In this document: positions 1-5,436 of the stretch, one piece after another
Layout: every line of letters begins with the position of its first letter
Position numbering within the stretch: position 1 is the stretch's first letter
NCBI GenBank assembly: GCA_913053815.1
Contig: CAJXGK010000158.1
Span: forward strand, 1 to 5,436
Direction: 5' to 3'
From: an uncultured Rhodanobacteraceae bacterium
GTDB lineage: Bacteria; Pseudomonadota; Gammaproteobacteria; Xanthomonadales; Rhodanobacteraceae
DNA length: 5,436 nt
Made by a program: the position numbers and the translations under genes
The notes under the pieces: model-generated
Databases searched by the model: none
What the model was told of the DNA's origin: nothing
What the model saw: the letters and a program-made list of their open reading frames with translations, nothing else

Positions 1-1386
1 CAGCCGGATGGTGACGCGACCCCCGAGAACCCGTCCCGTCTCGTCCTTGCGGGTTTCGGCCTTGATCGAACCGGCATGGGTATCGACGATCATTTTACAG
101 ATACTTAGTCCCAGACCGGAATGCATGCCGAATTTCTCCGCTTCCGGGCGTTCCGTGTAAAAGCGTTCGAAAACGGCGGCTTCCTTGCCGTCCTGGAAGC
201 CGGGGCCAGCATCGTCAACGACGATTTGGACGAATCCGTTTTCCCTGGAGGCGACAATTTCAATGACGCCGCCGGGCGGACTGAACGATGAGGCGTTGTC
301 CAAAAGATTGCGGAACACACGGCCGAGTCTTCCTTCGAGGCCGTTGACGGTCAAATCCCCTTTCGTTTCAAGGCGTATTCTGGGCTTGGTATCCTTGCCC
401 GGGCCCGATTGGTAAATGTCGGCCAGGGTCGATAGGACCATGCCCAAGTTGGTGGGCTCCATGTGGGCGCGCGACAGCTCCGCATCCAGGCGGGAGGCTT
501 CGGATATGTCGCTTATCAGACGGTCTAAACGACCGACGTCTTCTAAGATGATCTCCATGAGCCGCCTTTGGCGGTCCGGCTCTTTGACCATGGCGGCGGT
601 TTCAACGGCGCTGCGAAGGGATGTCAACGGGTTCTTGATTTCGTGGGCGACATCGGCGGCGAAGCGTTCGATGGCGTCCATGCGCAGCCACAGGGCGTCG
701 GTCATGTCGCGCAAGGCCGCGGCCAGATCCTCGATTTCATCTTTCCGGCCGGAAAAATCGGGAATCGTTTCGCGCCGGTTGTGGCTTTGGCGGATGCGGT
801 CGGCCGATACGGCCAGACGGTGAAGGGGGCGGGCGATGGTTCCGGCCAGATAAAGCGAAAGCAAAACGGTGACCGCGAAGGCGATGAAAAATATCTCGAG
901 AATATTGAGGCGGACTTCGAACAGGGCCGTTTCGATGTTCCGGCCGTTCTTGCTCAGCATCAACGCGCCGAGGACTCGTTTATAGCGCTGAACGGGAACG
1001 GCGACGCTGAGCATGATGTCCTCGTCTTCGTCGGTGATGGCGCGCACGGCTTCTCCGGTTTCACCGGAGATCGCGCCCAGAACTTCCGGGTAATCCGTGG
1101 CTCGCTGGAGAGGCCTTTCCCGATAAAGAGGCAGGTCTTCGCGGCCCGGAAGCCACAGGACGACTTGGTCGTAGGCCTCGAGGATGGCGGCCAGGATTCC
1201 GTTTTCGTTATTTTTGGGCGGGGGCAGGGGTTCGACTTGAACCGGTCCCGAGGACGACATCAAGCTCCGCGAATCGGCGATCATGACGCCCCCGGCGTCG
1301 AACAGGCGGGCGCGGGCGTCGGTGGCGACAACCAGGCGGCGGACCAACTCCAAAAGGCCCGCCAGAAACTCTTCAACACCATTCAT
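1..1386 (-). CDS. chvG: ChvG/ExoS-type sensor histidine kinase, truncated at both ends
   Basis: Inner-membrane sensor kinase that would phosphorylate a ChvI-type OmpR-family regulator; in Alphaproteobacteria this pair controls envelope, acid and exopolysaccharide responses. The minus strand is open from 1422 to the left edge. Counting from the ATG at 1386: a periplasmic stimulus-sensing part (residues 1-162) with the family-like stretches DARARLFDAGGVMIADSR (23-40) and LSVAVPVQRYKRVLGALMLS (126-145); one hydrophobic helix (163-182); a HAMP linker (about 183-235); the H box AHEIKNP with His248; N box NLLDNA (360-365); G1 DDAGPGF (391-397); and G2 GLGLS (424-428). RLDRLISDISEASRLDAEL after the H box is also ChvG-like. 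The reading stops at ...GGRVTIRL, probably a few residues short of the true end. The N-terminal cytoplasmic tail and first membrane helix are absent, and a stop (1423-1425) blocks upstream extension, so the ATG at 1386 is almost certainly an internal Met. As it stands the protein could not be inserted normally in the membrane. By eye it is more G+C-rich than pilT. Family assignment is strong; the exact ortholog name is inferred. Confidence 0.85.
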   Translation of the reverse strand, partial: MNGVEEFLAGLLELVRRLVVATDARARLFDAGGVMIADSRSLMSSSGPVQVEPLPPPKNNENGILAAILEAYDQVVLWLPGREDLPLYRERPLQRATDYPEVLGAISGETGEAVRAITDEDEDIMLSVAVPVQRYKRVLGALMLSKNGRNIETALFEVRLNILEIFFIAFAVTVLLSLYLAGTIARPLHRLAVSADRIRQSHNRRETIPDFSGRKDEIEDLAAALRDMTDALWLRMDAIERFAADVAHEIKNPLTSLRSAVETAAMVKEPDRQRRLMEIILEDVGRLDRLISDISEASRLDAELSRAHMEPTNLGMVLSTLADIYQSGPGKDTKPRIRLETKGDLTVNGLEGRLGRVFRNLLDNASSFSPPGGVIEIVASRENGFVQIVVDDAGPGFQDGKEAAVFERFYTERPEAEKFGMHSGLGLSICKMIVDTHAGSIKAETRKDETGRVLGGRVTIRL

Positions 1387-1468
1387 GGACGGATCCTGAA
1401 AACCGGATGACAGACAACCCTCTCACCCTCTCTTCAGGTTCATTTAAGGATTGGAAAATACTCCATTA
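1387..1468. other. Junction between kinase fragment and yggS
   Basis: Short stretch between the broken 5' end of the kinase and the yggS stop codon. The kinase frame continues through 12 more codons (to 1422) and then meets TGA at 1423-1425. The sequence holds an 8-base tandem duplication, ACCCTCTC twice (1417-1424 and 1425-1432), enclosed by an inverted pair CCTGAA (1395-1400) and TTCAGG (1433-1438). Composition becomes A+T-rich from about 1440. No promoter or terminator is convincing. The change from alphaproteobacterial-like to gammaproteobacterial-like coding sequence must lie here, most likely between about 1400 and 1450. This placement is inference from the protein families on each side. 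Confidence 0.5.
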
Positions 1469-2146
1469 TCAGTGGCGTGGGCCGAACAGGCGGGTGCCGA
1501 TCCGCACCTCGGTGGCCCCCTCGGCGATGGCGGTTTCGAAATCATCACTCATGCCCATGGACAAGGTATCAACCGGTGGGTAGCCTTCGCGCAGTTGTTC
1601 AAACAGTTTTCGCATACGTCGAAATGCGGTCTGCTGCAGAGGGGGATCTTCATGGGGTGCGGGGATGGCCATCAAGCCGCGAAGACGTAGCATCGGGGCT
1701 TTGGTAATGAGCTCGGCAAGGACGGCAATCTGCTCCGGCGCACAACCCGATTTGCCGGGCTCGGCGTCAATATTCACTTCGATCAACACGTTCAGTGGAC
1801 CGCGTGAACTGGGCCGTAATCGGGACAAGGGCTCAATGAGTTTGTGGCGATCCAGACTTTCCAACCAATCGAAATGTTGGGCCACATCGCGGCACTTGTT
1901 GGATTGCAAGGGGCCGATAAAGTGCCATTGGAGATCTGTATCCGCCAGCTCCCGCTGTTTGCTCAGGGCTTCCTGAACATAGTTCTCGCCGAAATGTTGC
2001 TGACCCTGGTCAGCCAGTTGGCGCAGGTTAGCGGCGGGCCGGGTTTTGCTGACGGCGAGCAGTTTGACCGGTCCATAGCCGGCCTGTTTGGCGGCCACCT
2101 TGATACGGGCACAAATCGTAGCGAGTACGGTATCACTCGGGTTCAC
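1469..2146 (-). CDS. yggS: YggS/PROSC family PLP-binding protein (PLP homeostasis)
   Basis: Cytoplasmic single-domain TIM-barrel protein that carries pyridoxal 5'-phosphate and helps balance B6 vitamers and amino/keto acid pools; no catalytic reaction is established for the family. The 225-residue product has the expected length. Visible motifs are LLAVSKTRP (29-37), whose Lys34 is the expected PLP Schiff-base lysine; FGENYVQEA (52-60); WHFIGPLQSNK (74-84); LRGLMAIPAP in the middle; and SMGMSDDFETAI (196-207) followed by VRIGTRLFG, which form the phosphate-binding end. The start is GTG at 2144-2146, with a weak GAGAG-type ribosome site about 10 bases upstream; no in-frame ATG lies between it and the upstream stop at 2180-2182. 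It is divergent from pilT across 90 bases, as in Pseudomonas. The usual downstream partner proC is absent here and the kinase fragment lies in its place. Family identity is very secure. Confidence 0.96.
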   Translation of the reverse strand: MNPSDTVLATICARIKVAAKQAGYGPVKLLAVSKTRPAANLRQLADQGQQHFGENYVQEALSKQRELADTDLQWHFIGPLQSNKCRDVAQHFDWLESLDRHKLIEPLSRLRPSSRGPLNVLIEVNIDAEPGKSGCAPEQIAVLAELITKAPMLRLRGLMAIPAPHEDPPLQQTAFRRMRKLFEQLREGYPPVDTLSMGMSDDFETAIAEGATEVRIGTRLFGPRH

Positions 2147-2236
2147 GATGTGCCGCTCTCGTAGGTCTGTTGCCGCACGCTATACTCGGCTTCTAGGAGC
2201 GTTAAGAATCGCTTTTCTGACATGGGGAGTGTGTGC
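2147..2236. promoter_or_regulatory. Divergent yggS/pilT control region
   Basis: These 90 bases separate the yggS and pilT start codons and must hold both 5' control regions unless the promoters lie inside the genes. A TATACT hexamer at 2181-2186 could be a pilT -10 box, but no good -35 box lies 16-18 bases upstream. On the other strand the same place reads TATAGC (2178-2183), with CTTAAC about 16 bases further upstream, a plausible sigma-70-like yggS promoter. The two candidates overlap, so they might compete. Matches are weak and assigned by eye only. Confidence 0.3.
2224..2229 (+). promoter_or_regulatory. pilT ribosome binding site
   Basis: GGGGAG lies seven bases before the ATG at 2237. 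This decides the pilT start: the alternative in-frame ATG at 2222 overlaps this site, has no comparable site of its own, and would add five residues not seen in Pseudomonas-type PilT, which begins MDI.ELL. Confidence 0.7.
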
Positions 2237-3277
2237 ATGGATATTGCCGAACTGCTCGCATTTTCGGTGAAGAATAAGGCCTCGGACCTGCATTTGTCTG
2301 CCAGTTTGCCGCCCATGATTCGTGTCGACGGTGATATACGTCGCATCAATGTACCTGCGCTGGAGCACAAGCAGGTGTATTCACTAGTCTACGACATCAT
2401 GTCGGATAAGCAGCGGCATGACTACGAAGAATTTCTTGAAATCGACTTTTCCTTCGAGATCAATGGCCTGGCCCGATTTCGCGTCAATGTTTTCAATCAG
2501 AATCATGGCGCGGCGGCAGTATTACGAACCATCCCCGCTGAGGTTCAGACGCTTGAAGAGCTGGGCGCACCCAAGATCTTCAAGGATCTCATCAATCAGA
2601 CTCATGGATTGATTCTGGTTACCGGCCCTACGGGTTCGGGTAAAACGACCACCCTTGCCGCCATGGTCGATTACGTCAATAAAAACAATTACGGACATAT
2701 TCTCACCATCGAGGATCCAATTGAATTTGTACACACTTCACAGAAGTGCTTGGTCAATCAACGGGAGGTGCATCGTGATACGCATGGCTTCAACGAGGCT
2801 TTGCGCTCGGCACTCCGTGAAGATCCCGATTATATTCTGGTCGGTGAAATGCGTGATATTGAGACCATCCGGCTGGCGCTGACCGCCGCCGAAACCGGGC
2901 ATTTGGTGTTCGCCACTCTGCATACGTCATCGGCGGCCAAAACCATCGATCGAATCATCGACGTGTTCCCGGCCGGCGAAAAAGACATGGTGCGTTCCAT
3001 GCTCTCCGAATCGTTGCGTGCCGTCATTGCGCAGTCTTTGCTGAAGAAGGTCGGGGGCGGTCGTATTGCCTCCCATGAAATCATGGTGGGAATCCCGGCG
3101 ATCCGTAATTTGATCCGCGAGGACAAGGTGGCACAGATGTATTCATCAATCCAGACAGGGCAGCAGTACGGCATGCAGACCCTCGATCAGTGTCTGCAGG
3201 ATCTGGTTCGGCGGGGGGTTATCACGCGTCAGGTAGCTCTGCCACAAGCCAAGAACAAGGAAATTTTCAAAGCCTGA
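2237..3277 (+). CDS. pilT: Type IV pilus retraction ATPase PilT
   Basis: Hexameric cytoplasmic ATPase that docks on the PilC platform of the type IV pilus and drives pilin depolymerisation, powering twitching motility, DNA uptake and surface sensing. From the ATG at 2237 the product is 346 residues, close to the roughly 344 of Pseudomonas PilT. It starts MDIAELLAFSVKNKASDLHL, the N-terminal PAS-like domain. The C-terminal RecA-like domain has Walker A GPTGSGKT (130-137, Lys136), an Asp box TIEDPIEFVH, Walker B with Glu204 in ILVGEMRD, a His box ETGHLVFATLH (His222), and the retraction-specific AIRNLIRE motif (288-295), which separates PilT from the extension ATPase PilB. All key residues are intact and fall at the same numbers as in the Pseudomonas protein. 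Walker A has Thr instead of the usual Ser after Lys, a normal variant. pilU follows 70 bases later on the same strand, so an operon is likely. Confidence 0.98.
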   Translation: MDIAELLAFSVKNKASDLHLSASLPPMIRVDGDIRRINVPALEHKQVYSLVYDIMSDKQRHDYEEFLEIDFSFEINGLARFRVNVFNQNHGAAAVLRTIPAEVQTLEELGAPKIFKDLINQTHGLILVTGPTGSGKTTTLAAMVDYVNKNNYGHILTIEDPIEFVHTSQKCLVNQREVHRDTHGFNEALRSALREDPDYILVGEMRDIETIRLALTAAETGHLVFATLHTSSAAKTIDRIIDVFPAGEKDMVRSMLSESLRAVIAQSLLKKVGGGRIASHEIMVGIPAIRNLIREDKVAQMYSSIQTGQQYGMQTLDQCLQDLVRRGVITRQVALPQAKNKEIFKA

Positions 3278-3334
3278 ACCGGTCTGATGGATACAACGTG
3301 TGCGTATCACCTCACTACGACGCATCAATATGAT

Positions 3335-3340
3335 GGAGAG
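3335..3340 (+). promoter_or_regulatory. pilU ribosome binding site
   Basis: GGAGAG, seven bases before the ATG at 3348. It is the best site in the pilT-pilU gap and picks this start over the in-frame GTG at 3300 and the two ATG codons at 3330 and 3333. Confidence 0.75.
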
Positions 3341-3347
3341 CCAAGCC

Positions 3348-4496
3348 ATGAGTACGCCGGATTTCACCTCTTTTCTCAAACTGATGGCCCACCAGAAAGC
3401 ATCAGACCTATTCATTACCGCCGGGGCTCCACCCTCGATCAAGATTAATGGCCGTATCACTCCAATTGTCCCCGCCCCATTGAATGCGGCCCAGGCGCGC
3501 GATTTGGTACTGAATGTGATGACGCCGGCGCAGCGGGAAGAGTTCGAAAAAACCCATGAGTGTCAGTTTGCTATCAGCTTGTCCGGGGTAGGTCGCTTCC
3601 GGGTCTCGTGTTTCTACCAGCGCAATTGTGTGGGTATGGTATTGCGGCGCATTGAAACCAAGGTTCCCAGCGTGGATGAATTGAATCTGCCGGCTATCAT
3701 TAAACAGTTGGCGATGACCCAGCGCGGCATCATCATGTTCGTTGGCGCCACCGGAACGGGTAAATCCACGTCCCTGGCTTCGATGATTGGCTATCGCAAC
3801 CAAAATTCGACCGGACACATCATCACTATCGAAGATCCCATTGAATACGTACACAAGCACGAAGGCTGCATCATCACCCAGCGCGAACTGGGCATCGATA
3901 CCGATTCTTGGGAAAATGCCCTAAAGAACACTCTGCGCCAGGCCCCGGATGTGATCATGATCGGTGAGGTTCGTACCCGTGAGACCATGGAATACGCCAT
4001 TAATTTTGCTGAGACTGGGCATTTATGTCTGTGTACGTTGCATGCCAACAATGCCAATCAGGCCATGGACCGGGTTATTCATTTCTTTGAGATGGATCGG
4101 CGCCAGCAACTGTTCATGGACTTGTCGTTGAACCTCAAGGCAGTCATTGCCCAGCAGCTCATCCCTACGCCCGATGGTAAGGCGCGTCGGGTGGTGGTGG
4201 AGGTTCTACTAGGCACCCCGCTGGTTCAGGACTACATTCGCAAGGGGGATGTGGACAAACTCAAAGATGTCATGAAAGAGTCCACCAATTTGGGTATGCG
4301 CACCTTTGACCAGAGTCTGTTCGAGTTGTACCAGGCCGGGGAGATTACCTACGAGGATGCGTTGCGGCATGCTGACAGCAGCAATGAAGTACGGTTGCGT
4401 ATCAAGCTTGCGCAAGGTGGTGATGCGACCAGTCTCGCCCAGGGGTTGGGAGATGTCGGACTGGTTGATACCGAAGACAAGATGCGGCCGTTTTGA
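3348..4496 (+). CDS. pilU: Type IV pilus PilT-dependent retraction ATPase PilU
   Basis: PilT paralog and accessory retraction motor that works with PilT to raise retraction force; in several species it acts only when PilT protein is present. From the ATG at 3348 the product is 382 residues, the usual PilU length. An N-terminal domain (FLKLMAHQKASDLFITAGAPPS...) is followed by a RecA-like ATPase core with Walker A GATGTGKS (133-140, Lys139), an Asp box TIEDPIEYVH (Glu162, Asp163), Walker B DVIMIGEVR (Glu207) and a His box ETGHLCLCTLHANNANQAMDR (His225). The GATGTGKST form of Walker A, NTLRQAPDVIMIGEVR, LHANNANQA and the C-terminal tail of about 35 residues beyond YEDALRHADSSNE are PilU features. 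Where PilT has AIRNLIRE, this protein reads TPLVQDYIRKGD, as expected for PilU. It lies 70 bases after pilT without an evident promoter or terminator between, so co-transcription is likely. It faces murB convergently. Confidence 0.97.
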   Translation: MSTPDFTSFLKLMAHQKASDLFITAGAPPSIKINGRITPIVPAPLNAAQARDLVLNVMTPAQREEFEKTHECQFAISLSGVGRFRVSCFYQRNCVGMVLRRIETKVPSVDELNLPAIIKQLAMTQRGIIMFVGATGTGKSTSLASMIGYRNQNSTGHIITIEDPIEYVHKHEGCIITQRELGIDTDSWENALKNTLRQAPDVIMIGEVRTRETMEYAINFAETGHLCLCTLHANNANQAMDRVIHFFEMDRRQQLFMDLSLNLKAVIAQQLIPTPDGKARRVVVEVLLGTPLVQDYIRKGDVDKLKDVMKESTNLGMRTFDQSLFELYQAGEITYEDALRHADSSNEVRLRIKLAQGGDATSLAQGLGDVGLVDTEDKMRPF

Positions 4497-4520
4497 AAGT
4501 ACTTGATACAAGCCTCGAAT

Positions 4521-4548
4521 CTAAAGAAGGCCCCCCGTTTGGCGCCTT
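4521..4548 (-). terminator. Possible weak intrinsic terminator for murB
   Basis: AAGGC (4527-4531) pairs with GCCTT (4544-4548), with two further G-C pairs inside after one mismatch. Read on the minus strand, the stem is followed by CTTTAG, a short and imperfect U-run. Read on the plus strand there is no U-run. It lies about 360 bases beyond the murB stop codon, so it would end a long 3' leader-free tail. The stem shares 4545-4548 with the stronger hairpin at 4545-4569, so the two cannot form together. Confidence 0.3.
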
Positions 4549-4569
4549 GCGGATCGATAATCCGCAAGG
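4545..4569. repeat. Perfect 10-bp inverted repeat downstream of pilU
   Basis: CCTTGCGGAT (4545-4554) and ATCCGCAAGG (4560-4569) are perfect reverse complements around a 5-base loop, 48 bases after the pilU stop codon. The stem is strong, but no U-run follows it on either strand, so it is not a standard intrinsic terminator. It could block exonucleases and define the 3' end of the pilTU message, or be a repeat-family element. It was found by direct inspection and the pairing is certain; the role is not. Confidence 0.6.
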
Positions 4570-4631
4570 TTCATGCATGCCGGCTGGTCCACAGCCGTGG
4601 TTCGCGGCACGGAGCCAGGGGTCATGGGCAA

Positions 4632-4659
4632 GTTGGGGGTAAACAACGCGAACCCCAAC
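4632..4659. repeat. 7-bp inverted repeat (hairpin)
   Basis: GTTGGGG (4632-4638) pairs with CCCCAAC (4653-4659) across a 14-base loop. It is one of a run of hairpins between pilU and murB; a smaller one, CCGTG (4595-4599) with CACGG (4608-4612), precedes it. Confidence 0.5.
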
Positions 4660-4661
4660 GT

Positions 4662-4686
4662 GGTGGGAAATGCCGGGGTACCCACC
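4662..4686. repeat. 6-bp inverted repeat (hairpin)
   Basis: GGTGGG (4662-4667) pairs with CCCACC (4681-4686) across a 13-base loop, only two bases after the preceding hairpin, so the two stems could stack in an RNA. Confidence 0.45.
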
Positions 4687-4721
4687 GCAAGTGGACGGAA
4701 ACGCTTCACTCCGGATACAAA

Positions 4722-4742
4722 GCGTCCCAAGAGGGGGGACGC
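4722..4742. repeat. 7-bp inverted repeat (hairpin)
   Basis: GCGTCCC (4722-4728) and GGGACGC (4736-4742) are perfect reverse complements around the 7-base loop AAGAGGG. No U-run follows on the plus strand (CACAGCGCC) or on the minus strand (TTTGTATCC, only three U), so a terminator role is doubtful. Confidence 0.5.
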
Positions 4743-4907
4743 CACAGCGCCACGTCTCCAGAAATCAATATGCGGTGAAGAAATCGTCTCGATGAATATG
4801 ACTCGTACCTCACCTCATCCCACGGACTTTCACGGGAAAAGATAAACCCGAGCACGGAACGATTCGAAAGTGCATCGATATTCTGTGTCATCTCTATACG
4901 CTGCACC

Positions 4908-5436
4908 TCAGAGAATCCGTGGTTCCGGTTCCAGCAGGATGCCAAAGCGTTGCTGAACACCTTCACGCACTCGCTGGGCTAAGGCCCAGAGTTCGGCTCC
5001 AGTAGCCTTGCCATGGTTGACGAGGATCAATGCGTGGCGGTTAGAAACGCCTGCATCACCTTCACGTAATCCCTTGAATCCACAAGCATCGATCATCCAT
5101 GCTGCTGAGATTTTCATGCGCTCTTCGGCAACCGGCCAGAGCACGATATGGGGGTGTTCGGCCTGCAGCTCATGGGCTTGCTGGGCAGGTAGCAGGGGGT
5201 TTTTGAAGAAGCTGCCGGCATTGCCGATCAAGGCGGGGTCGGGCAGTTTGCGGGTGCGCAGTTGTAATACGGCTTCGGCGACATGGTAGGGTGCGGGTTG
5301 TGACACGCCCATGCGTGCCAGTTGAGTGCGTAGCCCGGCATATTCCAGATGCAAGTCAGGCTCGTGCGGTAGGACCAGATTCACTGCAGTCACGATCCAG
5401 CGGTCGGGCTGCTGCTTGAAACATGAATCCCGATAG
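4908..5436 (-). CDS. murB: UDP-N-acetylenolpyruvoylglucosamine reductase MurB, C-terminal part
   Basis: Cytoplasmic FAD enzyme that reduces UDP-GlcNAc-enolpyruvate with NADPH to UDP-N-acetylmuramate, the second committed step of peptidoglycan synthesis. The frame is open through the right edge, so the N-terminal FAD-binding half is outside the window; about 175 residues of a usual 340 or so are present. Visible are YRDS (5424-5435), holding the tyrosine that in E. coli MurB contacts substrate and NADPH; GNAGSFFKNP (5196-5225), whose Ser (5211-5213) is the catalytic proton donor; and LEPEPR (4917-4934) near the C-terminus with the catalytic Glu. The YRDS segment and overall spacing indicate an E. 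coli-like type I MurB. The protein ends at ...LEPEPRIL, somewhat shorter at the tail than E. coli MurB, which is common outside enterics. The GTG at 5391-5393 is internal and not the start. The gene converges on pilU. Confidence 0.95.
   Translation of the reverse strand, partial: YRDSCFKQQPDRWIVTAVNLVLPHEPDLHLEYAGLRTQLARMGVSQPAPYHVAEAVLQLRTRKLPDPALIGNAGSFFKNPLLPAQQAHELQAEHPHIVLWPVAEERMKISAAWMIDACGFKGLREGDAGVSNRHALILVNHGKATGAELWALAQRVREGVQQRFGILLEPEPRIL

Larger units (their letters stand above)
4497..4907. other. Hairpin-rich gap between convergent pilU and murB
   Basis: A 411-base stretch without a convincing gene. Small open frames on both strands lack good ribosome sites and resemble no family I recognise. 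Positions 4521-4745 hold a dense series of inverted repeats, several listed separately. The rest, about 4750-4907, is more A+T-rich and looks like plain spacer, with one short stem CGGG (4833-4836) and CCCG (4847-4850). Both neighbours end here, so at least one terminator is expected. The density of stems exceeds what termination alone needs, so a structured RNA or the remains of a mobile element are possible; neither is proven. Confidence 0.55.

Noticed and set aside
568..1410. Plus-strand open frame of 280 residues opposite the kinase
   Set aside because: It is the exact antisense, codon-aligned shadow of the minus-strand kinase, whose H, N, G1 and G2 boxes are unmistakable. The product is low in hydrophobic segments and rich in Gly, Asp and Gln, as shadows of G+C-rich genes are.
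2222..2236. Five-codon longer pilT start at 2222
   Set aside because: It would overlap the GGGGAG ribosome site, and the family N-terminus begins at the ATG at 2237.
3301..3325. TGCGT/ACGCA inverted pair in the pilT-pilU gap as a possible terminator
   Set aside because: Only five pairs, with a long loop and no U-run; chance pairing is likely.
3300..3347. Longer pilU start at the GTG at 3300
   Set aside because: No ribosome site, a rare start codon, and an extension unlike other PilU proteins; the ATG at 3348 has a strong site and gives the usual 382 residues.
3408..3860. Minus-strand open frame of 150 residues inside pilU
   Set aside because: It lies wholly within pilU, which has complete ATPase motifs, and shows no family features of its own.
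4769..4779. TATGCGGTGAA, resembling part of group II intron domain V
   Set aside because: The pairing partner and the AGC/GTT catalytic base pairs of domain V are absent nearby, and no reverse transcriptase gene is present. Treated as chance.
4503..4845. Two overlapping plus-strand small open frames (4503-4778 and 4573-4845) and minus-strand ones (4521-4745, 4706-4966)
   Set aside because: They overlap one another, run through the inverted repeats, lack convincing ribosome sites and resemble no family I recognise. The last also overlaps the murB 3' end.
1..5436. CRISPR arrays, tRNA or rRNA genes, complete insertion sequences
   Set aside because: No regularly spaced repeats, tRNA-like arms, rRNA sequence or transposase frames were seen on either strand.

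Overview
The window reads as two pieces of different origin. From about position 1470 to the right end it looks like a gammaproteobacterial chromosome. It holds yggS (PLP-binding homeostasis protein, minus strand) divergent from pilT, then pilU (both type IV pilus retraction ATPases, plus strand), and then the 3' part of murB (peptidoglycan synthesis, minus strand) running off the right edge. PilT and PilU match the Pseudomonas-type proteins closely in length and motif position, and yggS divergent from pilT-pilU is the classic order in Pseudomonas and relatives.

From position 1 to about 1420 the sequence is different. The minus strand is open across the whole stretch and encodes a ChvG/ExoS-type sensor histidine kinase, a family typical of Alphaproteobacteria. 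Its C-terminus lies just beyond the left edge. Its N-terminus, where the start and first membrane helix should be, is missing: the frame hits a stop at 1423-1425. The kinase therefore ends abruptly close to the 3' end of yggS, in the place where proC usually sits in gammaproteobacteria. Either the assembly joined two organisms here, or a foreign fragment was inserted. A misjoin is the simpler reading.

Layout: 1-1386 5'-truncated chvG-like kinase (minus); 1387-1468 junction with short repeats; 1469-2146 yggS (minus, GTG start); 2147-2236 divergent control region; 2237-3277 pilT; 3348-4496 pilU, probably co-transcribed with pilT across a 70-base gap; 4497-4907 a 411-base gap between convergent pilU and murB that contains a dense series of hairpins; 4908-5436 murB, 3' part.

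PilT and PilU work together at the inner-membrane base of the type IV pilus to depolymerise pilin during twitching, DNA uptake and surface sensing. YggS and MurB are housekeeping neighbours. No clearly new multi-gene system is visible. The two places worth a second look are the alpha/gamma junction near 1390-1468 and the unexplained hairpin-rich interval at 4521-4745.
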